Translations under genes and position numbers: made by a program | Shown: piece by piece, positions 17,535 through 26,659 of the stretch | How the letters are laid out: every line of letters starts with the position of its first letter | Position numbering within the stretch: the first letter of the stretch is position 1 | Assembly (NCBI GenBank): GCA_018242295.1 | Contig: JAFECE010000001.1 | Span: 186,001-250,000 of the forward strand | Direction of reading: 5' to 3' | Length of the DNA: 64,000 bases | DNA from: Pseudomonadota bacterium | GTDB lineage: Bacteria > Pseudomonadota > Alphaproteobacteria > Rhizobiales > Hyphomicrobiaceae | The notes under the pieces: generated by a model | Seen by the model: only the letters and a program-made list of their open reading frames with translations | What the model was told of the DNA's origin: nothing | Databases searched by the model: none

Positions 17535-18221
17535 TTAAGGTGCGAGCTTGTACCCACCACTCTCGGTAATCAGCAGCTCGGCGTTCGAAGGATCTTTCTC
17601 GATCTTCTGGCGCAACCGATAGATGTGCGTTTCGAGGGTGTGGGTAGTAACGCCGGCGTTGTAGCCCCAGACCTCGTGCAAGAGGACATCTCTAGAGACG
17701 ACCTTATCGCCGGAACGATAAAGGTACTTCAGAATCGAGGTCTCCTTTTCCGTCAGGCGAATCTTGCTCCCCGTCTGGTCGATCAGAAGCTTCGAAGCCG
17801 GCTTGAAGGTGTAACTGCCGATCGCGAAGACGGCGTCTTCGCTTTGCTCATGCTGGCGGAGTTGAGCACGAATGCGCGCGAGAAGGACCGCGAATTTGAA
17901 CGGTTTCAGAACGTAATCGTTCGCACCGGCATCGAGCCCTAAGATCTGGTCGGCGTCCGACGTATTGCCGGTCAGCATCACGATCGGCGTCTTGAATCCC
18001 GATTTGCGAAGCAGTTTCACCGCCTCGCGGCCGTCCATATCCGGCAGGCCGACGTCGAAAACAACGAGATCGAAACGGCCTGTCTTCGCCGCTTCTATGC
18101 CTTTGCTCGCGGTCGCTGCTTCCGAAACCTCGAATTCATCGTGTAGGACGAGTTGATCTTTCAACGACGTGCGCAGATCTTCATCGTCGTCGACGAGGAG
18201 GACCTTTCGGGCCGTGCTCAT
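17535..18221 (-). CDS. OmpR/PhoB-type response regulator
   Basis: 228-residue two-component DNA-binding regulator, from the ATG at 18221 (MSTARKVLLVDDDEDLRTSL); upstream codons in the same frame look non-coding. The receiver domain has the acidic pair at 11-13, the phospho-acceptor Asp56 in FDVGLPDMDG, and the conserved Lys in NDYVLKPFKF. The C-terminal winged helix includes LTEKETSILKYLYRSG and VWGYNAGVTTHTLETHIYRL, and ends ESGGYKLAP. It closely resembles a regulator conserved in Rhizobiales whose target I cannot name. No histidine kinase is adjacent. The L,D-transpeptidase gene starts 110 bp away on the other strand. Confidence 0.9.
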   Translation of the reverse strand: MSTARKVLLVDDDEDLRTSLKDQLVLHDEFEVSEAATASKGIEAAKTGRFDLVVFDVGLPDMDGREAVKLLRKSGFKTPIVMLTGNTSDADQILGLDAGANDYVLKPFKFAVLLARIRAQLRQHEQSEDAVFAIGSYTFKPASKLLIDQTGSKIRLTEKETSILKYLYRSGDKVVSRDVLLHEVWGYNAGVTTHTLETHIYRLRQKIEKDPSNAELLITESGGYKLAP

Positions 18222-18331
18222 GGACGGGGCTCCAGTTTCTTGGCTGCTTTTAGCGTGGGACACTAGCATCGCGCGCGGCGGCAACATAGGCTCTGAAAGC
18301 AAACAGGCAAGGGGAATGGGTAGTTCCTTGA

Positions 18332-18880
18332 ATGACGGCACGGAAGGCCCGAGGATCGAAGCCGGCTGCGAAGCTGATTGTCAGGGCATTATCCCAGGGC
18401 GCGCGGCAGGGCCGTTTGGAATTCGGCGGCTTCAGCGTGCCGTGCGCATTGGGCCGCTCAGGCATCAAAGCATTAAAACGCGAGGGTGACGGTGCGACGC
18501 CGCGAGGCCGGTTTATCGTCCGCTACGCATTTTACCGGCCGGGAACGCGGCGGCCGCGCACGGCACTCGGACTTCATGCCATCCGCCCTGACGACGGTTG
18601 GTGTGACAGTCCTCTCGACCGAAACTACAACCGTCCGGTGAAGCTTCCCTATCGGGCGAGCGCCGAACATCTCTGGCGTGCCGATGGACTCTACGATGTC
18701 GTGGTGGTGCTCGGCTATAATGACGTGCCGCGCGTGCGCAATCGCGGCAGCGCCGTCTTCATGCATATCGCGCGCGGCGATCTGAAGCCTACGGAAGGAT
18801 GCGTCGCGCTCCGGGCGAAGGATCTCCGGCAGCTCTTGTCGATGCTGCCGCGCGACTGCGAAGTCGTCGTTTCAATTTGA
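18332..18880 (+). CDS. L,D-transpeptidase (YkuD-fold) protein
   Basis: 182-residue protein of the ErfK/YbiS/YcfS/YnhG family, which cross-links peptidoglycan or anchors proteins to it. The catalytic region is FMHIARGDLKPTEGCVALR near residue 143: His, then a Cys in TEGC where the family usually has SHGC or S/TxGC. Upstream it shows GDGATPRGRF and LGLHAIRPDDGWCDSPLDRN, as in the family. No signal peptide or membrane segment is evident at the chosen start (the N-terminus is basic), which is odd for an exported enzyme. Divergent from the response regulator. Confidence 0.8.
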   Translation: MTARKARGSKPAAKLIVRALSQGARQGRLEFGGFSVPCALGRSGIKALKREGDGATPRGRFIVRYAFYRPGTRRPRTALGLHAIRPDDGWCDSPLDRNYNRPVKLPYRASAEHLWRADGLYDVVVVLGYNDVPRVRNRGSAVFMHIARGDLKPTEGCVALRAKDLRQLLSMLPRDCEVVVSI

Positions 18881-18887
18881 AGATATG

Positions 18888-18920
18888 AAAAAGGGCCCGA
18901 CGGCTCGAAACGCCGGGCCC
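18888..18920 (-). terminator. Intrinsic terminator of glnK-amtB
   Basis: On the - strand a 10-bp stem of GGGCCC-type arms with one mismatch (18893-18920) is followed by TTTTTC. It lies 80 bp past the amtB stop and also faces the end of the L,D-transpeptidase gene. Confidence 0.75.
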
Positions 18921-19000
18921 AAGTTTGAGCACGTCTAGGTGGAGACGCGTGCTCGGGAGGAGAGATCCGCGGCCGTATCCGGCCGCGGGTAATGCGTGCC

Positions 19001-20515
19001 TCAGTAGTGGTATGCGCTCTCGCCGTGATCGACGAGATCGAGACCCTCGCGCTCTTTCTCTTCCGACGGGCGAAGACCGATGACGATATCGACCAGCTTG
19101 AAGAGGATGGCGGAGCCGATGCCGCTCCAGAGGAGCGTCAAGCCGACCATCTTCGCTTGGGTGATCACCTGAGCGGCCATGTCGTAGGTGCCAGAAGTCA
19201 TCTCGCCGGGTTTCGAGATGTAGTCGGCGATGCCGGCCCCACCCCAATCCGGATTGACGAGAAGGCCCGTGCCGATAGCGCCGACGATGCCGCCGATGCA
19301 GTGGACGCCGAAGACATCCAAGCTGTCGTCGTAACCGAGCGCGCTCTTTACTGCCGAGCAGAAGAAGAAGCAGATCGGGCTGACGACGAGGCCGAGGATG
19401 ATCGACCCCATGACGCCGGAGAAGCCGCAAGCCGGTGTGATCGCAACTAGACCGGCAACGATGCCCGACGCCATGCCGAGTGCCGAGGGCTTGCCCTTGG
19501 CGATCCACTCAACGAGCGTCCAGGACAGACCTGCAGCGCAGGTCGCGATGAACGTGTTGATGAAGGGGACGCCCGCAAACTGGTTGACTTCGAGGTTCGA
19601 ACCGACGTTGAAGCCGAACCAGCCAACCCACAGAAGAGCGGCGCCGATCATCGTCATCACCAGCGAGTGCGGGGGCATGGCTTCCTTGCCATAGCCGACG
19701 CGTCTGCCGAGGATCAGACAGCCGACGAAGGCCGCGATACCGGAGTTGATGTGAACGACGGTGCCGCCGGCGAAGTCGAGTGCGCCCCACTGGAAGCCGA
19801 TGCCGGCATCCTTCAGTACGCCATCGAGTGCTGCCTGCGCGTGGACCTTGGCGTCGCCCGTTGCGGTCGCGACGGCCTTGGCAGCGTTACCGAATGCATC
19901 CGGACCGCCCCAGTACCAGACCATATGTGCAATCGGGAAGTAGATGAACGTGACCCAGAGGGCCATGAAGACGAGCATCGCCGAGAACTTCAAGCGCTCG
20001 GCAACGGCACCCAGGATGAGGCACGGCGTGATGCACGCGAACGTCATCTGGAAGATGATGTAAGTGTATTCAGGAATGTAGACGCCATTCGAGAAGGTTG
20101 CGGCGAGCGAGTTTGAATCGACGCCCTTCAAGAAGGCTTTCGAGAAGCCACCGACGAAATCGTTGAGACTACCGCCATTGGTGAAGGCCATCGAGTAGCC
20201 GTAGAGCACCCAAAGGATGGCAACGAGGCAGAGCGTTGCGAAGACCTGCATCATCATCGACAGCATGTTCTTCGAGCGGACGAGGCCGCCGTAGAACAGG
20301 GCGAGACCCGGTACCGTCATCAGAAGAACGAGGACTGATGCGATGTACATAAAGGCCGAGTCGCCCTTATTCGGTACCGGAGGTGCGGCCGCGGCGGGAG
20401 CCGCAGGGGCAGCAGCAGTTGCTGCTTCCTGGGCCAACGCCGGGTCGATAATGAGCGCGATGGCACCAAGGGCCCCCAAGACCCCTGCGCACCGCGCTAA
20501 CGTACGAAACTCCAT
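19001..20515 (-). CDS. amtB: Ammonium transporter AmtB
   Basis: Inner-membrane ammonium channel. 504 residues: a signal peptide (to about 28), an Ala/Pro-rich segment, then eleven expected membrane helices starting at SAFMYIASVLVLLMTVPGLA. The pore histidines are in GGTVVHINSGIAAF and FGVHCIGGIVGAIGTG, and MVWYWGGPDAFG contains the conserved external-gate region. The protein ends with a cytoplasmic tail (RPSEEKEREGLDLVDHGESA). It follows glnK by 44 bp; GlnK blocks AmtB directly when nitrogen is plentiful. An NtrC/sigma-54 control region lies upstream of glnK, and a strong terminator lies downstream. Confidence 0.96.
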   Translation of the reverse strand: MEFRTLARCAGVLGALGAIALIIDPALAQEAATAAAPAAPAAAAPPVPNKGDSAFMYIASVLVLLMTVPGLALFYGGLVRSKNMLSMMMQVFATLCLVAILWVLYGYSMAFTNGGSLNDFVGGFSKAFLKGVDSNSLAATFSNGVYIPEYTYIIFQMTFACITPCLILGAVAERLKFSAMLVFMALWVTFIYFPIAHMVWYWGGPDAFGNAAKAVATATGDAKVHAQAALDGVLKDAGIGFQWGALDFAGGTVVHINSGIAAFVGCLILGRRVGYGKEAMPPHSLVMTMIGAALLWVGWFGFNVGSNLEVNQFAGVPFINTFIATCAAGLSWTLVEWIAKGKPSALGMASGIVAGLVAITPACGFSGVMGSIILGLVVSPICFFFCSAVKSALGYDDSLDVFGVHCIGGIVGAIGTGLLVNPDWGGAGIADYISKPGEMTSGTYDMAAQVITQAKMVGLTLLWSGIGSAILFKLVDIVIGLRPSEEKEREGLDLVDHGESAYHY

Positions 20516-20559
20516 GTGGTGTGCTCCCTGATTGACGTTCGAAAAGCGAAATCCTCGGC

Positions 20560-21024
<465 letters not shown>

Positions 21025-21094
21025 TCAACATATTGATTAGACAACGGAAAGTTTGCGGGCGAGCGGAGCGGCCGCCTGCTCAGCACACAAAGTA

Positions 21095-21111
21095 AGCACA
21101 AAAAATGTGCA
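21095..21111. promoter_or_regulatory. NtrC-binding dyad upstream of glnK
   Basis: AGCAC-N7-GTGCA, matching the NtrC enhancer consensus TGCAC-N7-GTGCA with one change. It lies about 90 bp upstream of the -24 element, the usual enhancer distance. Confidence 0.65.
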
Positions 21112-21129
21112 TCTTTGGCTGATTGAATG

Positions 21130-22026
21130 CTATTTGGGCAGGAATGCGGTCTCTCTGGGGCGCATCAGTCCTTCCTGGACTGCAGATGCCACCAATCGCC
21201 CTTCGCGATCGAAGATGGTTCCTCGGCAATAGGCGCGGGCGCCGGAGGCGCTGGGACTATCTTGAACATAGAGCAGCCAGTCGTCGGCGCGGAATGGCCG
21301 GTGGAACCACATGGCGTGGTCGAGGCTTGCAAGCTGCACGTCGGTATCGAACAGGAGCTTGCCGTGGGCGACCAGGGCGGTGTCGAGCAACGTGAAGTCC
21401 GACGCGTAGGCGAGAACGGCCTGATGAATGTAGGCGTTGCTGGTCAAGGGCCCGTTGGATCTCAGCCAGATCGACTGCTCAGGCGGCCGCGGTTCGCGGC
21501 TCGCATAGCGGGACTGGTCGACGATGCGCACGTCGATGGGCCGGTCGCGGCTCAGGTATGCGCGCATGCTTTCGGGCAGATCGGCATTGCCGGCACTCAG
21601 AAGCTCCTGGGTGCTCGGCAAGGCTTCCGGCGGCGGAACGGCGGGCATCTGCGACTGATGCTCGAAACCCGTTTCCGGCTTGTGAAACGAGGCGCTCATC
21701 GAGAAAATGGCGCGGCCGTGCTGGATGGCGCGAACGCGCCGGGTCGTGAAACTGCCGCCGTCCCGGATTCGTTCAACGTCGTAGACGATCTCGCGCTCGG
21801 GATCGCCGGCGAGCAGGAAGTAACCATGCAAGGAGTGGATCGGGCGTTTTTCGTCGACCGTCGATGCGGCTGCAACCAAGGCCTGGCCGAGCACGAGGCC
21901 GCCGTAAACACGTTGCCAGCCTTCGCTCGCCTTTGGTCCCCGGAACAGATTGTCTTCAAGCGGTTCGAGGGTCAGCGTCTGGATAAGCTTATCCAGGGCT
22001 GGGTGCGACGAAAACAAAGCTGTCAT
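21130..22026 (-). CDS. tesB: Acyl-CoA thioesterase II TesB
   Basis: Hydrolyses medium- and long-chain acyl-CoA to free acid and CoA. 298 residues forming two hot-dog domains: the first starts LEPLEDNLFRGPKASEGWQR and contains VYGGLVLGQALVAA; the second contains AYASDFTLLDTALVAHGKLL with the catalytic Asp/Thr region and SLDHAMWFHRPFRADDWLLY. The C-terminal DREGRLVASAVQEGLMR is the TesB signature with the catalytic Gln. Divergent from the UbiH-type gene. Confidence 0.93.
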   Translation of the reverse strand: MTALFSSHPALDKLIQTLTLEPLEDNLFRGPKASEGWQRVYGGLVLGQALVAAASTVDEKRPIHSLHGYFLLAGDPEREIVYDVERIRDGGSFTTRRVRAIQHGRAIFSMSASFHKPETGFEHQSQMPAVPPPEALPSTQELLSAGNADLPESMRAYLSRDRPIDVRIVDQSRYASREPRPPEQSIWLRSNGPLTSNAYIHQAVLAYASDFTLLDTALVAHGKLLFDTDVQLASLDHAMWFHRPFRADDWLLYVQDSPSASGARAYCRGTIFDREGRLVASAVQEGLMRPRETAFLPK

Positions 22027-22139
22027 GGTGGACTTTCGTAGAGAAGTTGTAGTGAGATGAACCTAGAAGACGGCGGGTACATACTTAGGCTGTCATGGGC
22101 GGCACGAAAAGCAAGTTGCGGTAGAGCAGACAGCAATCG

Positions 22140-23378
22140 GTGGTGCGTAAATTGAAGTTCGATGTGGCGATTGCGGGCGGTAGTTTCGCAGGCATGGCGG
22201 TGGCGCGGGGCCTGACGCAGGCGCTTGGCCCCGATATCCGGCTGGCCATCATCGACCGTACCGATCCTGAAACGGCGAAGGCCGCCCCGGACAGTCGGGC
22301 ATTCGCCATTTGGGCGGGGACGAAGACGATCCTTGAAGGGCTCGGCGCGTGGGAGTTGATGAGCGTTGACGCCCAGGCTGTCACTTCGATCGAGATTTCC
22401 GATTCCAATATTGACGACGCCTTCCGGCCCGCGAAGGTGACGTACGACGCGCATACGAAGGATGGCGCGCCCGCCGCCTACATCGTGCCGGCGGCATCGC
22501 TTGCCGCAGCTCTCTACAAGACAATTGCGAGCGATCCGGCCATTACCTGGTTGGCTCCGGCGGAAGTCGATGGGCTGCTGCTCGGTGAATATGCGAGCGA
22601 ACTCACGCTTCGCGACGGACGGGCGATCAGCGCCGCGCTCACCATCGCCGCCGACGGCAAAAATTCGAAGCTCAGGGACGACGCCGGAATCAAGACGATC
22701 GGCTGGGCCTATCCGCAAACCGGCATCGTCGCGCGCGTGAAATTCGAAGAGCCGCATGGCGGGGTTGCGATCCAACATTTTCTGCCGGGCGGTCCCTTCG
22801 CTATCCTGCCGCTGCCGAACAATCGCGCGTGCATTACGTGGAGCGCTGACAGGGACGAAGCGGTGCGCGTCACCGCGCTCGATGACGAAGCTTTTCTCGC
22901 CGAGCTCGACCATCGCATCGGCGGCCGTTTCGGCGCGATCACGCTCGACGGACCGCGGCAGTCCTGGCCGCTCGACGCGCGTTTGGCGCGAACGCTCATC
23001 GCGCCGAGGTTTGCGCTGGTCGGCGATGCGGCGCATGGCGTGCATCCAGTTGCGGGGCAAGGCGTCAATCTGGCGCTTCGCGATGCGGCAGCGCTGATCG
23101 AGGTTTTGGCTGATGCGGGTCGCCTCGGGATCGACTTCGGAAATGGAACGCATCTCGAGCGTTACCAGCGCTGGCGCCGTTTTGATTCCGCGATGTCCGC
23201 GTCGCTTTACGATGGGATCAATCGCGCCTTTGCGATCGACAGCGTCGTGCTCCGTGCCGGTCGTGGCGCTGCGCTGGGCGTTCTGGACAAGCTTCCGACG
23301 CTCAAGGATTACATTATCGCCGAGGCCGCCGGCGTCACCGGAGATTTACCGAAGCTCGCACGCGGATGCCCCGTCTAA
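22140..23378 (+). CDS. UbiH/UbiF/COQ6-family FAD monooxygenase
   Basis: 412-residue flavoprotein hydroxylase, probably acting on the ubiquinone ring. The FAD-binding beta-alpha-beta is FDVAIAGGSFAGMAVARGL near residue 7; the second FAD motif GDAAHGVHPVAGQGVNLALR near 303 is diagnostic of UbiH-type enzymes, and AADGKNSKLRDDAGI is the DG motif. Which ring position it hydroxylates cannot be read from sequence. The GTG start at 22140 is one of two adjacent GTG codons (22140, 22143). Its end overlaps rimM by four bases in convergent orientation. Confidence 0.88.
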   Translation: MVRKLKFDVAIAGGSFAGMAVARGLTQALGPDIRLAIIDRTDPETAKAAPDSRAFAIWAGTKTILEGLGAWELMSVDAQAVTSIEISDSNIDDAFRPAKVTYDAHTKDGAPAAYIVPAASLAAALYKTIASDPAITWLAPAEVDGLLLGEYASELTLRDGRAISAALTIAADGKNSKLRDDAGIKTIGWAYPQTGIVARVKFEEPHGGVAIQHFLPGGPFAILPLPNNRACITWSADRDEAVRVTALDDEAFLAELDHRIGGRFGAITLDGPRQSWPLDARLARTLIAPRFALVGDAAHGVHPVAGQGVNLALRDAAALIEVLADAGRLGIDFGNGTHLERYQRWRRFDSAMSASLYDGINRAFAIDSVVLRAGRGAALGVLDKLPTLKDYIIAEAAGVTGDLPKLARGCPV

Positions 23379-23950
23379 AGGCGGTCGCTCTCTTCGCTGT
23401 CTTCCTCGACATCGCTCACCTCGTCATCCTCGCTGCCGGTCATGTCCGGACGTCTGATGACGATGGTGCGCGACTGAAGATCGATGTTCGGAACATATCG
23501 ATCCTCGAAGGGAATGAACTCGGTCGCCGAGCCGTCGACCGGCTTCAGCTCGAGTAAATCGCCAGCGCCGAAATTCTGCACGGAGACGATTTTGCCGAGC
23601 GCACTGCCGTCCTCCGATACCGCATCGAGGCCGATGAGGTCGGCGTAATAGTACGCTGCGCCTTCCGGCTCCGGCAATCGGTCACGGCTTACGTAGAGCT
23701 TGGTTCCCCGCAATGGCTCTGCGGCGTTGCGATCCTCAATTCCACTGATCCGCGCGACGATCCCTTTGCTCGTGACGCGCACGACGCGAAGTGAAAAACT
23801 TCGCTTTCCGGATTCGTCGGTCAGCGGCCCATACGATGCAATGGCGTCCGGTTTTTCGGTATACGAGCGAACCAGAACGTCGCCACGGATGCCGTGCGCA
23901 CCGGAAATTTCGCCAATGAGAATTCGTTCCGTGTTTTTGCTGTTCGGCAA
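23375..23950 (-). CDS. rimM: Ribosome maturation factor RimM
   Basis: Assists 30S subunit assembly by binding ribosomal protein S19. 191 residues: N-terminal RimM domain (RILIGEISGAHGIRGDVLVR), then the PRC-barrel domain starting near YYYADLIGLDAV with VQNFGAGDLLELKP. The C-terminus is an acidic tail rich in Glu/Asp/Ser. Usually rimM follows rpsP and precedes trmD-rplS; here it is separated from rpsP by a terminator and another gene, and the next gene downstream is the convergent ubiH-type gene, so trmD and rplS are not in this cluster. Confidence 0.92.
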   Translation of the reverse strand: MPNSKNTERILIGEISGAHGIRGDVLVRSYTEKPDAIASYGPLTDESGKRSFSLRVVRVTSKGIVARISGIEDRNAAEPLRGTKLYVSRDRLPEPEGAAYYYADLIGLDAVSEDGSALGKIVSVQNFGAGDLLELKPVDGSATEFIPFEDRYVPNIDLQSRTIVIRRPDMTGSEDDEVSDVEEDSEESDRL

Positions 23951-24145
23951 TGAGGTCTACCGCGGGTCTCAGGTTGAAAGGGATGTCGTGTTTCGGATTG
24001 GGGGAAATCGCAAGTTTCAATTTTGGCTCGGCAGCTCTCACAGAGGCCGCCGGGCCCATGACTATATGGCAATGGCGAAATTCAAATCAATTTGCGCGAA
24101 GCGTATGGTTTCTCGGGCGCCGCGACAATAAACGATCAACTGACG

Positions 24146-24523
24146 TCAATGTTTTGGCAATGGACCGAGATACCTGATCTCTACCTTGATCTCCTTGCCG
24201 CCGATGCGGACAGTTGCGTTTTGAAAGAGCGCGAATGGATCAATCTCACCGCTGATCGGAACTGCGAAGCTTGGTTTGACCGGCGGGGGCCGCGGCGATT
24301 TCTGGTGCAGAGGAATTCGGTAAATTCCACGCAGAGATGTTCGGCGTGGAGCCTTCTTCGGTGGTGCCTTCAGCTCACCCATATAGACCCGGCCACGCGG
24401 ATCTGCGCCGAAGAGCCGGCCCTTGCGGCATATCAAAATGAATCGATCAGATGCATGTGCTGGTTCTGCATCGTGCGCTCGAACGACCTCAAATAGGCCA
24501 TCGACCGCCATTTGGTCTTTCAT
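24146..24523 (-). CDS. Small GrlR-like protein, function unknown
   Basis: 125 residues from the ATG at 24523, chosen because GGGAG lies seven bases upstream. The opening MAVDGLFEVVRAHD, the middle GRLFGADPRGRVYMGEL and the C-terminal FQNATVRIGGKEIKVEIRYL resemble the GrlR fold (a small lipocalin-like beta barrel first known as a type III secretion repressor). Such proteins are widespread in Rhizobiales without secretion systems, so that name should not be taken as function. A Pro/Arg/Lys-rich loop (ELKAPPKKAPRRTSLRGIYR) interrupts the barrel. It lies between rimM and rpsP on their strand, after the rpsP terminator. Confidence 0.65.
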   Translation of the reverse strand: MKDQMAVDGLFEVVRAHDAEPAHASDRFILICRKGRLFGADPRGRVYMGELKAPPKKAPRRTSLRGIYRIPLHQKSPRPPPVKPSFAVPISGEIDPFALFQNATVRIGGKEIKVEIRYLGPLPKH

Positions 24524-24585
24524 CGCTCTTCTCCCACTCACCCGGAGGGGCGTACTCCAAAATTCGGGCCAGTGAGAGCAGCAAC

Positions 24586-24620
24586 AAAAAACCTCCCGAG
24601 TGCGACTCGGGAGGTTTTTT
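24586..24620. terminator. Bidirectional intrinsic terminator after rpsP
   Basis: Perfect 9-bp stem CCTCCCGAG / CTCGGGAGG with a 5-base loop, flanked by six A and six T. It ends the rpsP transcript on the - strand 24 bp after the stop codon. Confidence 0.92.
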
Positions 24621-24643
24621 GAAACGCCGATATCTTGCGCGAC

Positions 24644-25015
24644 TTAGGCCGTTTCGCCCTGCGCGGCTTCGGCTGCCTTGGCGGCCTTCTCGGCTGCGGC
24701 GGCCGCGCGTTCCTGAGCCTTCTTCTTCGGCTTCGCCTTCTCGGGATTGTTGGATGGCGTGCGCTTGGCGAGGCCCTGGCCGTCGAGCAGACGGAGGACG
24801 CGGTCGGTCGGCTGCGCGCCGACGCCGAGCCAATGCTTCACGCGATCCTCGATCAGCTTGACGCGGTTTGGATCGTCCTTCTTCAGCATCGGATCGAAGG
24901 TGCCGATCTGCTCGATGTAGCGGCCGTCGCGCGGGCTCGAGTGGTGGGCAACAACCACATAGTAGTAGGGACGCTTCTTGGCGCCACCGCGCGACAAGCG
25001 AATTTTCACCGACAT
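24644..25015 (-). CDS. rpsP: 30S ribosomal protein S16
   Basis: 123 residues. The ribosomal fold is the first 85 residues ([20 protein letters not shown], ending near DRVLRLLDG). The rest is a Lys/Ala-rich tail ([20 protein letters not shown]), longer than in E. coli but common in alphaproteobacteria. It follows ffh by 51 bp in the same direction and is closed by a strong terminator. Confidence 0.97.
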   Translation of the reverse strand: MSVKIRLSRGGAKKRPYYYVVVAHHSSPRDGRYIEQIGTFDPMLKKDDPNRVKLIEDRVKHWLGVGAQPTDRVLRLLDGQGLAKRTPSNNPEKAKPKKKAQERAAAAAEKAAKAAEAAQGETA

Positions 25016-25066
25016 CGTTTTATTCTCCTGTTCAAATCGAATGTGTTCTTGAGTTGGTTTGACGCG

Positions 25067-26659
25067 TCATCTTTTCTTTCCGGGAAGCCCGGGAAACTTC
25101 GGCATTCCGCCACCGAGGCCCGGCAGGCCCTTCGGTAGTCCGCCTCCGAGGCCGGGAAGGCCGCCGCGGCCAAAACCCGGCGGGAGGCTCGGCATTCCGC
25201 CGCCTCCGCCCGTCAGACCTTTGGTGACCTGTTCTTTGAGTTCCTCGGGAAGCTGCTCGAGCGCCTTGGGGTCGAGTTTTGCGAGCTCGGCCTGCATCGA
25301 CTGCAGTTCGGCTTCGGAAGGTCCGCCGCCGGTGCGTCCGAGGAATTTGTTCAACATGCCGCCGTTGCGGCCCATGGTTTTCATCATGTCCGCCATCTGG
25401 CGGTGCATCTTCAGAAGCTTGTTGATCTCTTCGACCTTGGTGCCGGAGCCGGAGGCGATGCGGCGTTTGCGCTTGGCGTCGAGGAGCTTGGGATTGCGAC
25501 GTTCTTTCGGCGTCATCGACGAGATAATCGCGCGCTGATGCACGAGGCTCTTGTCGAGACCGGCTTCGTTGATCTGACCTTTGATCTTGGCGACGCCGGG
25601 CAACATGCCGAGCACGCCGCCCATGCCGCCGAGCTTCTGCATCTGCTGCAATTGATCGGAAAGATCTTCGAGGTCGAACGACCCCTTCTTCATCTTCTCG
25701 GCGATCTTCGTCGCCTTCTCGACGTCGATCGTTTGCGCAGCTTTTTCGACCAGCGAGACGACGTCGCCCATGCCGAGGATGCGCGAGGCGATGCGGCCCG
25801 GGTGGAAATCTTCGAGCGCGTCCCACTTTTCGCCGACGCCGATCAGCTTGATGGGCTTGCCAGTAACGGCGCGCATCGAGAGCGCGGCGCCGCCGCGGCC
25901 GTCGCCGTCGGCGCGGGTCAGGACGATGCCGGTGACGCCGATATGGCCGTCGAAGGCTTTGGCCGTATTGACCGCGTCCTGGCCGGTAAGCGAGTCGGCA
26001 ACGAGAAGAACCTCGTGCGGATGGATCGCGGCTTTGACGTCGCGAACCTCATCCATCAACTCTTCGTCAACGGTGACGCGGCCGGCCGTGTCGTAGATGA
26101 TGACATCGAAACCGCCGAGCTTCGCTGCATCTTCGGCGCGGCGGGCGATTTGCAGCGGCGTCTGGCCGGCGATGATCGGAAGCGTCGCGACGCTCGTCTG
26201 CTCGCCGAGGACGCGCAGCTGTTCCTGTGCTGCCGGCCGCCGCGTGTCGAGCGAGGCCATCAGCACTTTCTTGCGATCGCGGTTCGTCAGGCGGTAGGCG
26301 ATCTTGGCGGTCGTCGTCGTCTTGCCCGAGCCCTGGAGGCCGACCATCAGGATGCCGACGGGCGGCGCCGCGTGGAGATCGATCGGCTGCGCATCCGAGC
26401 CCAGCATCGCCACGAGTTCGTCGTTGACGATCTTGACGACCATCTGGCCGGGCGTGACGGAACGCAGGACTTCGGCGCCGACGGCCTTGGCTTTGACCTT
26501 CTCGGTGAAATCCTTGACGACATCGAGCGCGACGTCGGCTTCGAGCAGGGCGCGGCGAACTTCGCGCATCGCCTCGACGACGTCGCTCTCGGTCAGAGCG
26601 CCGCGTCGTGTCAGCTTATCGAGGACGCCCGAGAGGCGCTCTGTCAGCGATTGAAACAT
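25067..26659 (-). CDS. ffh: Signal recognition particle protein Ffh
   Basis: GTPase that recognises signal sequences on nascent membrane proteins and hands them to FtsY. 530 residues: N domain from MFQSLTERLSGVLDKLTRRG; G domain with GLQGSGKTTTTAKIA near 108, DTRRPAAQEQL, DTAGR near 190 and TRADGDGRGG; then the Met-rich M domain (MTPKERRNPKLLDAKRKRRI near 381). The C-terminus is a Gly/Pro/Leu-rich repeat tail (FGRGGLPGLGGGLPKGLPGL), longer than in E. coli. Its receptor gene ftsY is also in the window. No SRP RNA gene was seen here. Confidence 0.97.
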   Translation of the reverse strand: MFQSLTERLSGVLDKLTRRGALTESDVVEAMREVRRALLEADVALDVVKDFTEKVKAKAVGAEVLRSVTPGQMVVKIVNDELVAMLGSDAQPIDLHAAPPVGILMVGLQGSGKTTTTAKIAYRLTNRDRKKVLMASLDTRRPAAQEQLRVLGEQTSVATLPIIAGQTPLQIARRAEDAAKLGGFDVIIYDTAGRVTVDEELMDEVRDVKAAIHPHEVLLVADSLTGQDAVNTAKAFDGHIGVTGIVLTRADGDGRGGAALSMRAVTGKPIKLIGVGEKWDALEDFHPGRIASRILGMGDVVSLVEKAAQTIDVEKATKIAEKMKKGSFDLEDLSDQLQQMQKLGGMGGVLGMLPGVAKIKGQINEAGLDKSLVHQRAIISSMTPKERRNPKLLDAKRKRRIASGSGTKVEEINKLLKMHRQMADMMKTMGRNGGMLNKFLGRTGGGPSEAELQSMQAELAKLDPKALEQLPEELKEQVTKGLTGGGGGMPSLPPGFGRGGLPGLGGGLPKGLPGLGGGMPKFPGLPGKKR

